From: an uncultured Alphaproteobacteria bacterium
Lineage (GTDB): Bacteria; Pseudomonadota; Alphaproteobacteria; HIMB59
Reading direction: 5' to 3'
Assembly (NCBI GenBank): GCA_902574995.1
Contig: CACGPP010000001.1
Coordinates: 266,631 to 330,630, forward strand
DNA: 64,000 bases
In this document: piece by piece, positions 44,656 to 54,542 of the stretch
How the letters are laid out: each line of letters opens with the position of its first letter
How positions within the stretch are numbered: the stretch's first letter is position 1
Made by a program: the position numbers and the translations under genes
The notes under the pieces: model-generated
Told to the model about the DNA's origin: nothing
Seen by the model: the letters and a program-made list of their open reading frames with translations, nothing else
Database searches by the model: none

Positions 44656-45675
44656 TTAATTCTTAAGTATTTGAAGGCTATAACAAGTAGCTGATACAAA
44701 CAATAAAGTGCCTATTATTTGATGGATAGAACCCAAAGAGACTTGAACATTACTCAAAACAACAAAAACACCAATAAATAACTGAATTAAAACTAGAAAT
44801 AGCACAATCAGGAAATGGAATTTTTGATATTTATTTTCAATTCCCTTAAAATGTTTAAAGCACATATAAAGAATTGTTAAAAATGATAAATAAGCTAAGG
44901 CTCTATGAAAAAAATGTATGAAGACACTGTTATCAAAAAAACCAAAAAGTCGATCCTCAATAAAAATTAAATTTTCAGGAATGTAATTATCTCCCATTTT
45001 GGGCCAAGTATTAAATGATTTTCCAGCATCTAAACCAGCCATAAAAGCACCGTAAATTACTGTAAAAAAAATTATTATATTAAAAAAAATAAAAAAAGTT
45101 TTATGTGAGCTAAAATTATTTTTATAAATTCCAATATCAAGCCTTTTCAAGAAAAGATAAGCAATTAAAGAGAGAATTATTTGAGCTATAATTAAGTGAA
45201 CGGCAAGTCTTAAATGGCTAACGTATGGATTAACATCTAATCCACTTTTTACCATCCACCATCCGATAATACCTTGTGCCCCTCCAAGAAAAAGAAGGAA
45301 TGAATATGAGTATAACTCTTCATTAGAAAAGTATTTTTTCAAAGCAAAGTAAATAAATGGGATGATAAAAATAATTCCTATTAGTCTTCCCAATACTCTA
45401 TGTCCATATTCCCACCAAAAGATGTATTTAAACTCTGATAGTGTCATGTTTATATTTTTTATTTGATATTCAGGATATTGCTTATAGTCTTCAAAAACTT
45501 TTAACCAATCTCCATGGGATAAAGGGGGTATTGTTCCCATAAATAATCTCCAATCAACCATGGACAAACCAGACTCAGTTAATCTTGTCAAACCACCAAC
45601 AATGATCATCAGCAATATAATTGACATGAGACTTACAAGCCAAAGACTTATCTGAAAATTCTCTGATTTATACAT
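44656..45675 (-). CDS. ctaA: Heme A synthase CtaA (COX15 type)
   Basis: CtaA oxidises heme O to heme A for aa3-type cytochrome c oxidase in the inner membrane. The 339-residue protein has about eight transmembrane helices. Family features include IIVGGLTRLTESGLSMVDWRLFMGTIPPL near 24-52, WWEYGHRVLGRLIGIIF near 92-107 with a heme-ligand His, GAQGIIGWWMVKSGL near 132-146, HLRLAVHLIIAQ near 154-165 and FFHRALAYLS plus HQIIGTLL for the second heme site. It diverges from the ferredoxin gene across 107 bp. Confidence 0.95.
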   Translation of the reverse strand: MYKSENFQISLWLVSLMSIILLMIIVGGLTRLTESGLSMVDWRLFMGTIPPLSHGDWLKVFEDYKQYPEYQIKNINMTLSEFKYIFWWEYGHRVLGRLIGIIFIIPFIYFALKKYFSNEELYSYSFLLFLGGAQGIIGWWMVKSGLDVNPYVSHLRLAVHLIIAQIILSLIAYLFLKRLDIGIYKNNFSSHKTFFIFFNIIIFFTVIYGAFMAGLDAGKSFNTWPKMGDNYIPENLIFIEDRLFGFFDNSVFIHFFHRALAYLSFLTILYMCFKHFKGIENKYQKFHFLIVLFLVLIQLFIGVFVVLSNVQVSLGSIHQIIGTLLFVSATCYSLQILKN

Positions 45676-45782
45676 CTAATCTAAATTTATAATTTTTTAG
45701 AATATATTTAGTATATTAATTTTAGTCGCATTAAGCCTGTCTAACTGATAGATCTTATAGTCTAAATATTTAAAATTTCAAA

Positions 45783-46100
45783 ATGACATATCATATTAAC
45801 GTTATAGATCATGAGGGTTCACCTCATAAAATTGAAGCAACAGTTGGTTTTTCAATAATGGAGATTATTAGAGAGGCTGGATTAGATATTGAAGCTATAT
45901 GTGGGGGTTGTTGCGCTTGTGCTACCTGCCATTGTTATGTCGATGAAAATTGGTTAGAAAAAATATCAAAAGCTGATGACGATGAGGAATCTATGCTTGA
46001 CCAAGCTATGGATATAAAAAAAAATTCAAGACTCTCATGTCAAATTCCATTTACAGAAGAGCTCAATGGTATTACTCTAACATTAGCACCTAAATTTTGA
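45783..46100 (+). CDS. [2Fe-2S] ferredoxin, adrenodoxin type
   Basis: The 105-residue protein matches the adrenodoxin-like ferredoxins. The cluster ligands are a Cys at the start of CGGCCACATC near 40-49 (Cys40, 46 and 49) and Cys85 in RLSCQIPF. Two extra cysteines (43 and 44) sit inside the loop, which is unusual. Alphaproteobacterial homologues support iron-sulfur assembly or P450s and other oxidoreductases. The upstream 107 bp (45676-45782) contain no gene; TTATAG at 45753-45758 could be a -10. The stop overlaps the LysRS start (TTGA). Confidence 0.92.
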   Translation: MTYHINVIDHEGSPHKIEATVGFSIMEIIREAGLDIEAICGGCCACATCHCYVDENWLEKISKADDDEESMLDQAMDIKKNSRLSCQIPFTEELNGITLTLAPKF

Positions 46101-47644
46101 CTGATTATAACTCATACAAATCCTGGCCATTTAATGAAGCAAAAAAAATTATAAAACGCTTTGAAAAAAATAATACTAAAGACAAAATAATCTTTGAAAC
46201 TGGGTACGGCCCATCCGGCTTACCTCATATAGGTACTTTTGGGGAAGTACTCAGGACAAATATGGTAAGATTTTGTTATGAGAAATTGACTGGTAAAGTG
46301 ACAGACCTCATAGCATTTTCTGATGATATGGATGGCTTTAGAAAAGTCCCTGATAACATCCCAAACAAAGAAAGATTATATAACTACCTTGATTACCCTT
46401 TGACATCCGTCCCGGATCCTTTTGAGTTGTTTAATAGTTTTGGTGAACATAATAATTCAAAACTTAAAGATTTTTTAAATAGATTTAATTTGCCTTTTTC
46501 TTTTCAAAGTTCAACAGATGCTTATAAATCAGGATTGTTTAATGAAACAATAAAGAAAATTATAAAAAATTATGATGAAATTATTAATGTAGTTCTTCCA
46601 ACACTTGGTGAAGAAAGAAGAAAATCTTATAGTCCATTTTTTCCAATCAGTGAAATAACTGGTAAAATATTGCAAGTTCCAATTGAAGAAATTAATAATG
46701 AAGAATTTTCTGTTTCTTATTATGAGGACGGTGTATTGAAATCTAAATCAGTCTTAGATGGCAATTGTAAACTTCAATGGAAAGTTGATTGGGCAATGAG
46801 GTGGGCTGCTTTCGGTGTGGACTATGAAATGTGTGGTAAGGACTTAACAGAGAGTTATACCCTATCATCAAAGATATGTAGGATAATCGGTTCTAAACCT
46901 CCTGAGAATTTAATTTATGAACTATTTCTCGATGAAAATGCTGAAAAAATTAGTAAGTCAAAAGGCAATGGTATAAGCATCGATGATTGGCTCAAATACT
47001 CTATCGAAGAGAGTTTGGCCATGTTTATGTATCAGAGACCGACAACTGCGAAGAAACTTTATTTTGATGTAATACCTAAAAACACTGATGAATACTTATC
47101 TCATGCTAACAAATTAGAGTCTGACGATTTGAACCCTGATAACCCTGCTTGGCATATCCATAAAGCTGAAAACCCATCATATAAATCTAAAATTAATTAT
47201 AGTTTAATCCTAAATATTATATCAGTTTGCAAGTCTGAGGACTCTAATGTGATTTTTGGTTTAATAAAAAATTATCAATCTAATTTTAGTAAAGTGGAAA
47301 CTGATCTTATTAATAGAATGATTGATTGTGGTATTAATTATTTTAGGGATTTTATACAACCAAATTTAAAATTTAAAATTCCAAATTCTGAAGAATTAAT
47401 TATACTTAAAGAAGTTGTGTCTAAAATAAAGGAAGTAGAGTCTTCGGCTAGTGCAGATGAATTTCAAACTGCAATTTTTAGTGTTGGAAAAAATTCTGTC
47501 TATAAAGAGAATATTAAAGAATTTTTTAAACTTATATATCAAGTTGTCTTTGGTCAAGAGAATGGGCCAAGATTGGGTTCATTTACTAAAATTTATACAA
47601 AAGATAAAACTCTGGAGTTGTTCAACTCGAAGCTAAATGTATAA
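46097..47644 (+). CDS. lysS: Lysyl-tRNA synthetase, class I
   Basis: This enzyme charges tRNA-Lys and is the class I form found in archaea and many alphaproteobacteria. The 515-residue protein shows the HIGH-type signature GPSGLPHIGTFGEVLRTNMV near 35-54 and the KMSKS-type loop KISKSKGNGISIDDWL near 284-299. MCGKDLTES near 250 and LIYELFLDENAEKISKSKG lead into the catalytic end, and the C-terminal half is helical. It starts at TTG 46097, overlapping the ferredoxin stop, and overlaps pyrD by 8 bp. Confidence 0.95.
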   Translation: MTDYNSYKSWPFNEAKKIIKRFEKNNTKDKIIFETGYGPSGLPHIGTFGEVLRTNMVRFCYEKLTGKVTDLIAFSDDMDGFRKVPDNIPNKERLYNYLDYPLTSVPDPFELFNSFGEHNNSKLKDFLNRFNLPFSFQSSTDAYKSGLFNETIKKIIKNYDEIINVVLPTLGEERRKSYSPFFPISEITGKILQVPIEEINNEEFSVSYYEDGVLKSKSVLDGNCKLQWKVDWAMRWAAFGVDYEMCGKDLTESYTLSSKICRIIGSKPPENLIYELFLDENAEKISKSKGNGISIDDWLKYSIEESLAMFMYQRPTTAKKLYFDVIPKNTDEYLSHANKLESDDLNPDNPAWHIHKAENPSYKSKINYSLILNIISVCKSEDSNVIFGLIKNYQSNFSKVETDLINRMIDCGINYFRDFIQPNLKFKIPNSEELIILKEVVSKIKEVESSASADEFQTAIFSVGKNSVYKENIKEFFKLIYQVVFGQENGPRLGSFTKIYTKDKTLELFNSKLNV

Positions 47645-48680
47645 TTTAGCTCATCGTATTCTCAAAAAGCTAGATCCAGAATTATCTCATAACATATCTA
47701 TAAAAGCTCTAAAATTAGGTATATATCCAAAAATTATTTTTAAAAATACTGAAATCCTTGAACAAACAATATGGGGAAGAACTTTCAAAACTCCTATAGG
47801 GTTATCAGCAGGTTTTGATAAAAATGCAGAGGTTATAAATCCTATACTAAATTTAGGATTTAGTTTTACTGAGTTGGGGACAGTGACTCCTTTGCCTCAA
47901 AAAGGCAACTCAAAACCAAGAATTCATAGGTTCCCTGCACAAAAAGCATTAATAAATTCTTTAGGGTTTAATAATAAAGGCATGGATGTATTTGAAAGAA
48001 ATATCAATCACTCAAACCTTAAAGAAAATTTCCAAGATAAAATCATTGGTATAAATATTGGTAACAATAAGGATACCGTAGAAATTTTAGATGATCTAAA
48101 AAAGCTTTTCGATAGACTTTATAGATTGGGTGATTACATTGTGATCAATTTATCTTCACCAAATACACCGGGGTTGAGAGATAATCTTAAATCTCAAAAT
48201 TTTGAAAAGATTGTTACAAATATCCATAGGTTAAGAGATGAGAATAACTCAAAAATCCCTATTTTATTCAAAATATCACCAGATATTTCTGATCAGGATA
48301 AAAAGGATATTTCATTGATTTCACTGGCAAATGATGTAGATGGGCTAATACTGACTAACACTACAATTAATAAATCGATGGTTAATGAAAAGTTAGATGG
48401 AGGAGTGAGTGGTAGACCATTATTTCTGAAGTCAAATGAATTAATTAGAGATTTTTATACTCTGACTTCAGGAAAAATTAAAATTATAGGAGTAGGGGGT
48501 ATTTTTGATGCTGATGATATCTTAACTAAAATGAAATTAGGAGCCTCATTAATTCAAATTTATAGTAGTTTTACATACGAAGGCCCTTATCATGTTAAAA
48601 AAATGACTTATGATTTGATAAATCTAATTCAACAACAAGGCTTTAGAAGTATCTCAGAGGTAATTGGACAGTACTCTTGA
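47637..48680 (+). CDS. pyrD: Dihydroorotate dehydrogenase, quinone-dependent (class 2)
   Basis: PyrD oxidises dihydroorotate to orotate and passes electrons to ubiquinone at the inner membrane. The 347-residue length and amphipathic N-terminus (MYNLAHRILKKLDPELSHNISIKALK) identify the class 2 enzyme. FMN-site motifs include PIGLSAGFDKNAEVI near 56, ELGTVTPLPQKGNSKPRIHRFP near 78-99, NIGNNKD near 139, and NLSSPNTPGLRDNL near 173 with the catalytic Ser. GGVSGRPLF near 259 and IIGVGGIF near 285 bind phosphate. It overlaps lysS by 8 bp and the HAD gene by 4 bp. Confidence 0.96.
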   Translation: MYNLAHRILKKLDPELSHNISIKALKLGIYPKIIFKNTEILEQTIWGRTFKTPIGLSAGFDKNAEVINPILNLGFSFTELGTVTPLPQKGNSKPRIHRFPAQKALINSLGFNNKGMDVFERNINHSNLKENFQDKIIGINIGNNKDTVEILDDLKKLFDRLYRLGDYIVINLSSPNTPGLRDNLKSQNFEKIVTNIHRLRDENNSKIPILFKISPDISDQDKKDISLISLANDVDGLILTNTTINKSMVNEKLDGGVSGRPLFLKSNELIRDFYTLTSGKIKIIGVGGIFDADDILTKMKLGASLIQIYSSFTYEGPYHVKKMTYDLINLIQQQGFRSISEVIGQYS

Positions 48681-49498
48681 AAAATATTTCATCTTTTAAA
48701 TATATAGTTGGTAAATATGATTATTTCTTATTTGATCAATGGGGAGTCCTGCATAATGGTCATAAAAAATTTTTACGAGCTGAAAAATGTTTAGAGTTTC
48801 TAAAACTTAAAAATAAAAAAATCATTCTTATTTCTAATACAGCTAATCCCACTGTTCAATCAGAAGATAATTTGAAGAGATTAGGTTTTAATGAAAAATT
48901 ATTTGATTACTGCATTACAAGTGGGCAAGTCTCACTAAACAATATTTATAAAGATATTTATAAAAAATTTGGAAGAAAATGTTACCCTTTAGAACTATCA
49001 AAGCAAAAAATTAAATATTTTAATTTAAATTGTACTAAAAATGTTGAGAAAGCAAATTTTGCTATGATTGCAGATATAAAAGATGGATTATCTATTTTAG
49101 ATTTTGCTGAACATCTAGATAAAATTATGAAGTATAAACTCCCACTTTTATGTACGAACCCTGATTTTTTAGTTCATAATAAGAATAAACTCTCTATGTG
49201 TGGAGGCACAATAGCTGAACTATACTCAGATTTAGGTGGAACTGTATTTAGATATGGAAAGCCGTATGAACCAATATATAACGATATTTTAAAAAAGATG
49301 AATATTACAAATCTAAAAAAGGTTTTAATAATTGGTGATTCATTGTGGCATGACATTGCAGGAGGTAAAAAAATGAAATTGGACACACTTTGGATTAAAA
49401 ATGGAATTCATAAATCTAAATTGAAAAAAAAAGATGAGATCAACCCACTTTTAGAGAAGTACAGACCAAAATATGCAATAAGCCATCTAAGACTCTAA
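48677..49498 (+). CDS. HAD-superfamily phosphatase, class IIA (NagD-like)
   Basis: The 273-residue protein is a HAD hydrolase of the NagD/class IIA type. The nucleophile motif is FDQWGVLHNG near 19-28; note that the first Asp is followed by Gln rather than the usual second Asp-containing DxD. The Thr/Ser motif is ILISNTANP near 51, and the metal-binding VLIIGDSLWHDIAGGKKMKLDTLWI is near 216-240. LYSDLGGTVFRYGKPYEPIYNDILKKM lies near 184-210. The substrate is unknown. It overlaps pyrD by 4 bp and is last in the ferredoxin-lysS-pyrD run. Confidence 0.85.
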   Translation: MKNISSFKYIVGKYDYFLFDQWGVLHNGHKKFLRAEKCLEFLKLKNKKIILISNTANPTVQSEDNLKRLGFNEKLFDYCITSGQVSLNNIYKDIYKKFGRKCYPLELSKQKIKYFNLNCTKNVEKANFAMIADIKDGLSILDFAEHLDKIMKYKLPLLCTNPDFLVHNKNKLSMCGGTIAELYSDLGGTVFRYGKPYEPIYNDILKKMNITNLKKVLIIGDSLWHDIAGGKKMKLDTLWIKNGIHKSKLKKKDEINPLLEKYRPKYAISHLRL

Positions 49499-49509
49499 GA
49501 TACTATTAC

Positions 49510-49538
49510 TTATTGTAAAAAAGGGACTTTTGTATTAT
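49510..49538 (+). promoter_or_regulatory. Promoter of rpmB
   Basis: TTATTG (49510-49515) and TATTAT (49533-49538) are separated by exactly 17 bp. Transcription would begin near 49545, a few bases before the rpmB ATG at 49550, so the leader would be very short or absent. Confidence 0.6.
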
Positions 49539-49549
49539 AAACTCATTTC

Positions 49550-49843
49550 ATGTCTAGATCTTGTGATATTACTGGAAAAAAACACCAAACTGGTCATAAT
49601 GTCAGCCATTCTAATATTAAGTCTAAAAGGCGTTTCATGGTTAATTTAAATAGTGTCACTCTATTTAGTGAGTCTTTACAAAGAAAATATAGACTAAGAA
49701 TAGCCTCATCTACACTTAGAACAATAGATAAACATGGCGGTTTAGATCAATATTTAAATAAAACTAGTTCACGATCTTTAACCGACAAAGCCTTAAAAAT
49801 CAAAAAACAAATCGAAAAAAATGTTAGCAAAAAAGCTAGCTAA
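49550..49843 (+). CDS. rpmB: 50S ribosomal protein L28
   Basis: The 97-residue protein is L28: SRSCDITGKKHQTGHNVSHSNIKSKRRFMVNL at the N-terminus and a basic C-terminal half (LRIASSTLRTIDKHGGLDQYL near 47-67), typical of the longer alphaproteobacterial form. A good promoter lies directly upstream. The transporter gene follows without a gap, so rpmB heads a unit with the queuosine-precursor transporter and tgt. Confidence 0.96.
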   Translation: MSRSCDITGKKHQTGHNVSHSNIKSKRRFMVNLNSVTLFSESLQRKYRLRIASSTLRTIDKHGGLDQYLNKTSSRSLTDKALKIKKQIEKNVSKKAS

Positions 49844-50611
49844 ATGTTTCAAGAATTATTTTTAAATTTATCAAATAACTTAAATAACTCTTCAGTTGTA
49901 ATTATCTGGTTATTTCAAATCATATTTTGTTATCTTTCAATTTTACTCTCACTTAAGTTCTTTGGAAAGACAGGTATTTATGTCTACGTAGCGATTGCGA
50001 TCATATTAGCTAATATTCAAGTTCTTAAAGTTGTAGACTTTCCTTTCTTTCCTGAACCTATGGCCCTCGGAACTGTTTTGTTTATTTCTATATTCCTTTG
50101 TACAGACATATTGAATGAATATTTTGATAAAAAATCTGCAACTAAATGTATCTACCTTGGTATTGCAGCATACTTATTTTCAACAGCACTTATGTTTTTA
50201 ACAATATCTATGGCTCCAATTAATCCTGATGAACATCCTGCATGGTCTTGGAGCTATGGCATGCATGAGTCAATTATGACTATCTTCCTCCCTCAGTTTC
50301 CAATAATAGTTGGAAGTATTTGTGCTTTTTTTATAAGTCAAAAAATTGATATTTTTATATTCTCTTATTTAAAAAATAAAAATACTAACCTTTGGTTTAG
50401 AAATAATGCATCAACAATTGTATCACAATTTATTGATAATATTATATTTAGTGTTCTTGCATTTAATATCTTATCTTCTAACCCAGTGCCTTTATTTGAC
50501 CTAATTATTTCTTATGGAATAGGTATTTATTTACTTAGAATTCTATTAAGTCTATTTGATACAATTTTTATATATTTAGCGAAGATCTTTTTACCATCTA
50601 AACTTGACTAA
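49844..50611 (+). CDS. Queuosine-precursor transporter (QPTR, YhhQ/VUT family)
   Basis: This 255-residue membrane protein matches the YhhQ (QPTR) family, which imports preQ0/preQ1 or queuine. It has about six to seven transmembrane segments. The family motif DILNEYFDKKSATKCIYLGIAAYLF is near 87-111, LWFRNNASTIVSQFIDNIIFSVLAFN near 184-209, and a Trp/His-containing loop (PDEHPAWSWSYGMHES) near 127-142. It starts directly after rpmB and its last 8 bp overlap tgt, strong evidence that imported base goes to the tRNA-guanine transglycosylase. Which base is imported cannot be read from the sequence. Confidence 0.88.
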   Translation: MFQELFLNLSNNLNNSSVVIIWLFQIIFCYLSILLSLKFFGKTGIYVYVAIAIILANIQVLKVVDFPFFPEPMALGTVLFISIFLCTDILNEYFDKKSATKCIYLGIAAYLFSTALMFLTISMAPINPDEHPAWSWSYGMHESIMTIFLPQFPIIVGSICAFFISQKIDIFIFSYLKNKNTNLWFRNNASTIVSQFIDNIIFSVLAFNILSSNPVPLFDLIISYGIGIYLLRILLSLFDTIFIYLAKIFLPSKLD

Positions 50612-51806
50612 TTTTTTTCAAGTAAAAAAAAAGTCAAAATTATCAAATGCTCGACTTGGATTAATTAACACAGCACATGGTAAAATCAATACTCCTTCAT
50701 TTATTTTTTGTGGTACCAAGGCCACTGTCAAATCTGTACTCCCCTCTCAATTAAAATTAGCAAGAACACAAATTATTCTTTCAAATACATATCATTTAAT
50801 GCTTCAACCGGGTGCAGAGGTCATATCAAAAAAAGGGGGTTTACAGAGTTTTACTGATTGGAATGGACCTATGATGACTGATAGTGGGGGCTATCAAATA
50901 TTTTCACTAGGATATGGTTCAGTTTCAGAGGAAATTAAAGGAAAAAACAATAATGCAAAGAGAAAATCTCTCATAAAAATAACCGAGGATGGTGCATCAT
51001 TTAGAAATTATATAAATGGAGATAAAGTATTCTTATCACCTGAGAGGTCAATTGAATTACAACGTGACTTTGGTGCTGATCTGATTTTTGTCTTAGATGA
51101 ATGTACGCCCTTTAATGTTTCAAAAAAATATACAGAAAAGTCTCTATATATGAGTCATCGTTGGGCAGCAAGATGTAAAAATTCTTTCGACTCAAAATTT
51201 AAAAAGTATAACTCAACCTTTGGTTCCTCAGGAAAACAGTCACTATATGGTATCATACAAGGTGGTGTTTACGAAGATTTAAGAAAGATAGCATGTGAAG
51301 AAACATGCTCAAAAAATTTTGATGGACTTGCAATAGGTGGTTCATTGGGGAGCACAAAAAATCAGATGTACGATATCTTTTCAATATGTGAAAATTATAT
51401 AGATAAATCCAAACCTATTCATATTCTAGGAATTGGAGGATTAGATGATATTTTACATGGTGTAAGTTCTGGATATGACACATTTGATTGTGTATCACCT
51501 ACAAGGATCGCTAGACATGGTATTATGATGTCAAAATTAAGTAGTAAAGGAATTAACTTAAACAACTCAAAATTTAAAGATGATCATTCTAGTATTGATG
51601 AAGGATGCGAATTACAGGAAATCAATAAATTTTCAAAATCTTATTTACATCATTTATTTAAAGCTAATGAGTTGCTAGGTATGACCATTCTATCAATATA
51701 TAATATTTGGTTTATGAATAAGTTTTTTGAAGAAATAAGATCATCTATAGATGAGGACAGATTTGAAGAGTATAAGAATAAAATTTTGTCTAATTTAATC
51801 GAATAA
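50604..51806 (+). CDS. tgt: tRNA-guanine transglycosylase with lost zinc site
   Basis: Tgt exchanges G34 of GUN-anticodon tRNAs for a queuosine precursor. The 400-residue protein keeps the general-base Asp93 in [26 protein letters not shown] near 217 and the nucleophile Asp295 in FDCVSPTR. The usual zinc signature C-x-C-x2-C-x25-H is broken: lined up with the E. coli enzyme the four places are Cys335, Leu337, Ile340 and Tyr366, in [19 protein letters not shown] and LSIYN. The PTRNxRNG stretch is also altered to PTRIARHG. The fold and catalytic Asp residues look intact, so activity without zinc or with altered substrate is possible. It starts at TTG 50604 and overlaps the transporter gene by 8 bp; the stop overlaps cobT by 12 bp. 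Confidence 0.93.
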   Translation: MTNFFQVKKKSKLSNARLGLINTAHGKINTPSFIFCGTKATVKSVLPSQLKLARTQIILSNTYHLMLQPGAEVISKKGGLQSFTDWNGPMMTDSGGYQIFSLGYGSVSEEIKGKNNNAKRKSLIKITEDGASFRNYINGDKVFLSPERSIELQRDFGADLIFVLDECTPFNVSKKYTEKSLYMSHRWAARCKNSFDSKFKKYNSTFGSSGKQSLYGIIQGGVYEDLRKIACEETCSKNFDGLAIGGSLGSTKNQMYDIFSICENYIDKSKPIHILGIGGLDDILHGVSSGYDTFDCVSPTRIARHGIMMSKLSSKGINLNNSKFKDDHSSIDEGCELQEINKFSKSYLHHLFKANELLGMTILSIYNIWFMNKFFEEIRSSIDEDRFEEYKNKILSNLIE

Positions 51807-53585
51807 TGACTCTATTTTCTCAAACATAATTCCACCTAACTCTTCTACATCATGAATGGTTATTGCTTTGCTGTAATACTGACCTACATTATGACCTATG
51901 CCGATTGCTAATAGTTCAATATTTGATTTCTCTTCAATCGCGAGAATAGTACTTTTAAGGTGTTTTTCTAAATAATTACTGTTGTTTACAGACAGGGTTG
52001 AGTCATCTACAGGTGCGCCATCAGATATAACAATTAGTATTTTCCTACTCTCAGGCCTTTTCGAAATTCTAGAACTAGCCCAAAGTAGTGCTTCACCATC
52101 AATATTTTCTTTTAAAAGACCCTCTTTTAACATTAGGCCTAAATTTATTTTTGATTTTTTTGAGTTTTGGTCAGCAGATTTATAAATAATATGTCTTAGG
52201 TCATTAAGTCTCCCAGGATTTTTCTGCTTTCCATTTTTAAGCCAATGCTCTCGAGTTTTTCCACCCTTCCATGCTTTTGTTGTAAAACCAAGAATTTCAA
52301 CTTTGATTTTACATTTTTCTAAAGTAGCAGCTATCATATCAGTCGTTAAAGCAGCTATCATAATAGGTTTTCCTCTCATTGATCCTGAATTATCAATTAA
52401 CAAAGTTACGGTTGTATCTTCAAATTTAATTTCTTTTTCTTTTTTAAAAGAGAGTGAACTATTTGAATTAGTTATAACCCTAGTAAGTTTAGAAGTATCT
52501 AGAACACCCTCATCTAAATCAAAATTCCATGACCTATTTTGTTTTGATTGAAGTTTTCGATATAATTTATTTGCTAACCTTGATATTTGCTTTTGATATA
52601 AATCACATTTATCATCGAGTTGCCTTCTTAGGGCCACTAACTCTTCATGATCACATAGTTTAATTGCTTCTATAATCTCATCATATTGATTTGTAGCTGC
52701 TTTATAATTTTGACTAAGGTTTCTATAACTATCAATTGACTTAATTATATCCTCAATTTGTTGATCTGATACTTCAATATCAATTTCTTCTCCTTGAACA
52801 CTAGATTGACTATTATCTGAGTCATTTTCTGGAGTATGCATATTATCTTCTAATTGGCTTTCTTCAGGTTTTTGGGCTTGATTTTCTTCTTGGTTTTGTT
52901 GTTGATTGAAATCCTCTTCATCACTTCCCTCATCAAGATCTTTGTCATCTGGTTGGCTTTCATCCTCAACTGATGGAAAAATAATTCTAAGTAATTTTAC
53001 CGATAAGTTTAAATATTCTTTTTGGTCTTTAATATTCAAGGATAATTTTTGAAGTGTATTATAAAAAACTAATATGTTGTCTTTAGAAATTATATTTTTT
53101 AAATGATTATTATTTGATTTCCACATTTTACTGTTTATTAAATCAATAAAAAAATGTGTTAAGGTAAAATAAAATAAATCTTTAGAGTCTTTTTGTTTTT
53201 TTGATTTTAATACCTCTAATCTTTTAAACCACTTATTCTCAATATTTTTAATAATACCTTTAAATGGTTTTGAACCATATGCCTCATATCGTAAACGCTC
53301 TAAGAAAATAATCTCTTCTCTAATATCTATATTTTTAGATGTTATTTGGTTTAATAGTTTTTCATCATGGTATTTTTTCTTGAGGGCAAATGAGTCTGCT
53401 GCACCACGCATGTCCTCATAATTAAAAATATTTGAAATTGAAGGAAGGTTTAAAGTATCATCTTTCTCTAAAACGATATTTGAATTTACATTTATTTTTA
53501 ATTCTTTGTTTTCCGATATGGTTTTATTAACAGAATTGAGTGTATTTGATATTTGCCTAGGAATATTTAATTGTTTCTCGGACAA
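51795..53585 (-). CDS. cobT: CobT, VWA-domain subunit of cobaltochelatase-type complex
   Basis: CobT works with CobS as the AAA+/VWA motor that, with CobN, inserts cobalt in aerobic B12 synthesis. The 596-residue protein has an N-terminal family region (about 50-140), a very acidic low-complexity linker (about 210-270, rich in Asp, Glu and Gln), and a C-terminal von Willebrand A domain with the metal motif [11 protein letters not shown] (Asp-x-Ser-x-Ser, near 398-408) and [13 protein letters not shown] near 522. It lies directly after cobS with no gap. No cobN or other B12 gene is in the window, so another target is possible. It overlaps the convergent tgt by 12 bp. Confidence 0.9.
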   Translation of the reverse strand: MSEKQLNIPRQISNTLNSVNKTISENKELKINVNSNIVLEKDDTLNLPSISNIFNYEDMRGAADSFALKKKYHDEKLLNQITSKNIDIREEIIFLERLRYEAYGSKPFKGIIKNIENKWFKRLEVLKSKKQKDSKDLFYFTLTHFFIDLINSKMWKSNNNHLKNIISKDNILVFYNTLQKLSLNIKDQKEYLNLSVKLLRIIFPSVEDESQPDDKDLDEGSDEEDFNQQQNQEENQAQKPEESQLEDNMHTPENDSDNSQSSVQGEEIDIEVSDQQIEDIIKSIDSYRNLSQNYKAATNQYDEIIEAIKLCDHEELVALRRQLDDKCDLYQKQISRLANKLYRKLQSKQNRSWNFDLDEGVLDTSKLTRVITNSNSSLSFKKEKEIKFEDTTVTLLIDNSGSMRGKPIMIAALTTDMIAATLEKCKIKVEILGFTTKAWKGGKTREHWLKNGKQKNPGRLNDLRHIIYKSADQNSKKSKINLGLMLKEGLLKENIDGEALLWASSRISKRPESRKILIVISDGAPVDDSTLSVNNSNYLEKHLKSTILAIEEKSNIELLAIGIGHNVGQYYSKAITIHDVEELGGIMFEKIESLFD

Positions 53586-54542
53586 TTAAATATCAATTGC
53601 AAAGGTTCTTTGAAAATACTCTATATAAATATCTATCTCACTTTCGTCACATTTATTTAAAAAAGTAAATTTCAAGGAGTTTTTTATATCTTTAATTATT
53701 TTATAATTCTCTGCCCACATAATTACAGTTCTAGGGCTCATGACAATAGATATATCTTTTTGTTCAAAACCTTTTCTTGTTAAATTTGCCATTTGAACCA
53801 TAGAAGCAATTATTTTCTTCTCTTCAGTATTTGCAGAAACTTTTTTTGAAATGATTTCTATCTCTTTATCCTCCTCAAGATAGTTTAATTTTGCAACTAT
53901 ATTCCATCTGTCCATTTGACCTTGATTAATCTGATTTGTTCCATGATAAATTCCAGAGGTATCCCCAAGACCTACTGTATTTGCTGTTGCAAACAATCTA
54001 AAATATGGATGAGGTGAGAGAACTTTACTTTGGTCAAGAAGTGTTAACTTTCCCTCAGCTTCAAGTATTCTTTGAATTACAAACATTACATCTGGCCGAC
54101 CTGCATCGTATTCGTCAAAAACTAATGAAACATTATTTTGAAATGCCCAAGGAAGAATACCTTCCTGAAATTCTGTTACTTGTTTGTTATCTTTTAAAAC
54201 TATTGCATCTTTTCCAATAAGATCGATTCTTGATACATGACTATCTAAATTAACTCTTATGCATGGCCAGTTTAATCTCGCACAAACTTGTTCAATATGA
54301 GAGGACTTCCCAGTTCCATGCAAGCCTTGTAAGAAAACTCGTTTATTGAATTTTAGACCAAGCAAAATGGCAATTGTTGTACTCTCGTCAAATACGTAGT
54401 TTGTATCTAATTTAGGGCAATATTCAGAAGACTCATTAAATTTTGGAACTTTTATATCTGTTTGAATGCCAAAGACTTCCTTGGATGATACTTCAGAAAT
54501 TTGTAAGTTGTCCTTTTTTTTAAGAGCCTCGATTTTATTCAT
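53586..54542 (-). CDS. cobS: CobS, AAA+ ATPase subunit of cobaltochelatase-type complex
   Basis: The 318-residue AAA+ ATPase has Walker A LQGLHGTGKSSHIEQV near 73-88, Walker B LVFDEYDAGRPDVM near 139-152 and sensor-1 LFATANTVGLGDTSGIYHGT near 188-207. The N-terminal VFGIQTDIKVPKF and the C-terminal MSPRTVIMWAENY are typical of CobS. It should form a ring that drives CobT and a chelatase subunit. Its start overlaps the DnaJ-like gene by 4 bp and its stop is followed immediately by cobT, so DnaJ-like, cobS and cobT are one operon, a conserved order in alphaproteobacteria. Confidence 0.93.
   Translation of the reverse strand: MNKIEALKKKDNLQISEVSSKEVFGIQTDIKVPKFNESSEYCPKLDTNYVFDESTTIAILLGLKFNKRVFLQGLHGTGKSSHIEQVCARLNWPCIRVNLDSHVSRIDLIGKDAIVLKDNKQVTEFQEGILPWAFQNNVSLVFDEYDAGRPDVMFVIQRILEAEGKLTLLDQSKVLSPHPYFRLFATANTVGLGDTSGIYHGTNQINQGQMDRWNIVAKLNYLEEDKEIEIISKKVSANTEEKKIIASMVQMANLTRKGFEQKDISIVMSPRTVIMWAENYKIIKDIKNSLKFTFLNKCDESEIDIYIEYFQRTFAIDI

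Noticed and set aside
45676..45782. Possible riboswitch or small RNA between ctaA and the ferredoxin gene
   Set aside because: The 107 bp are AT-rich with no strong stem structure; only weak promoter-like words are visible.
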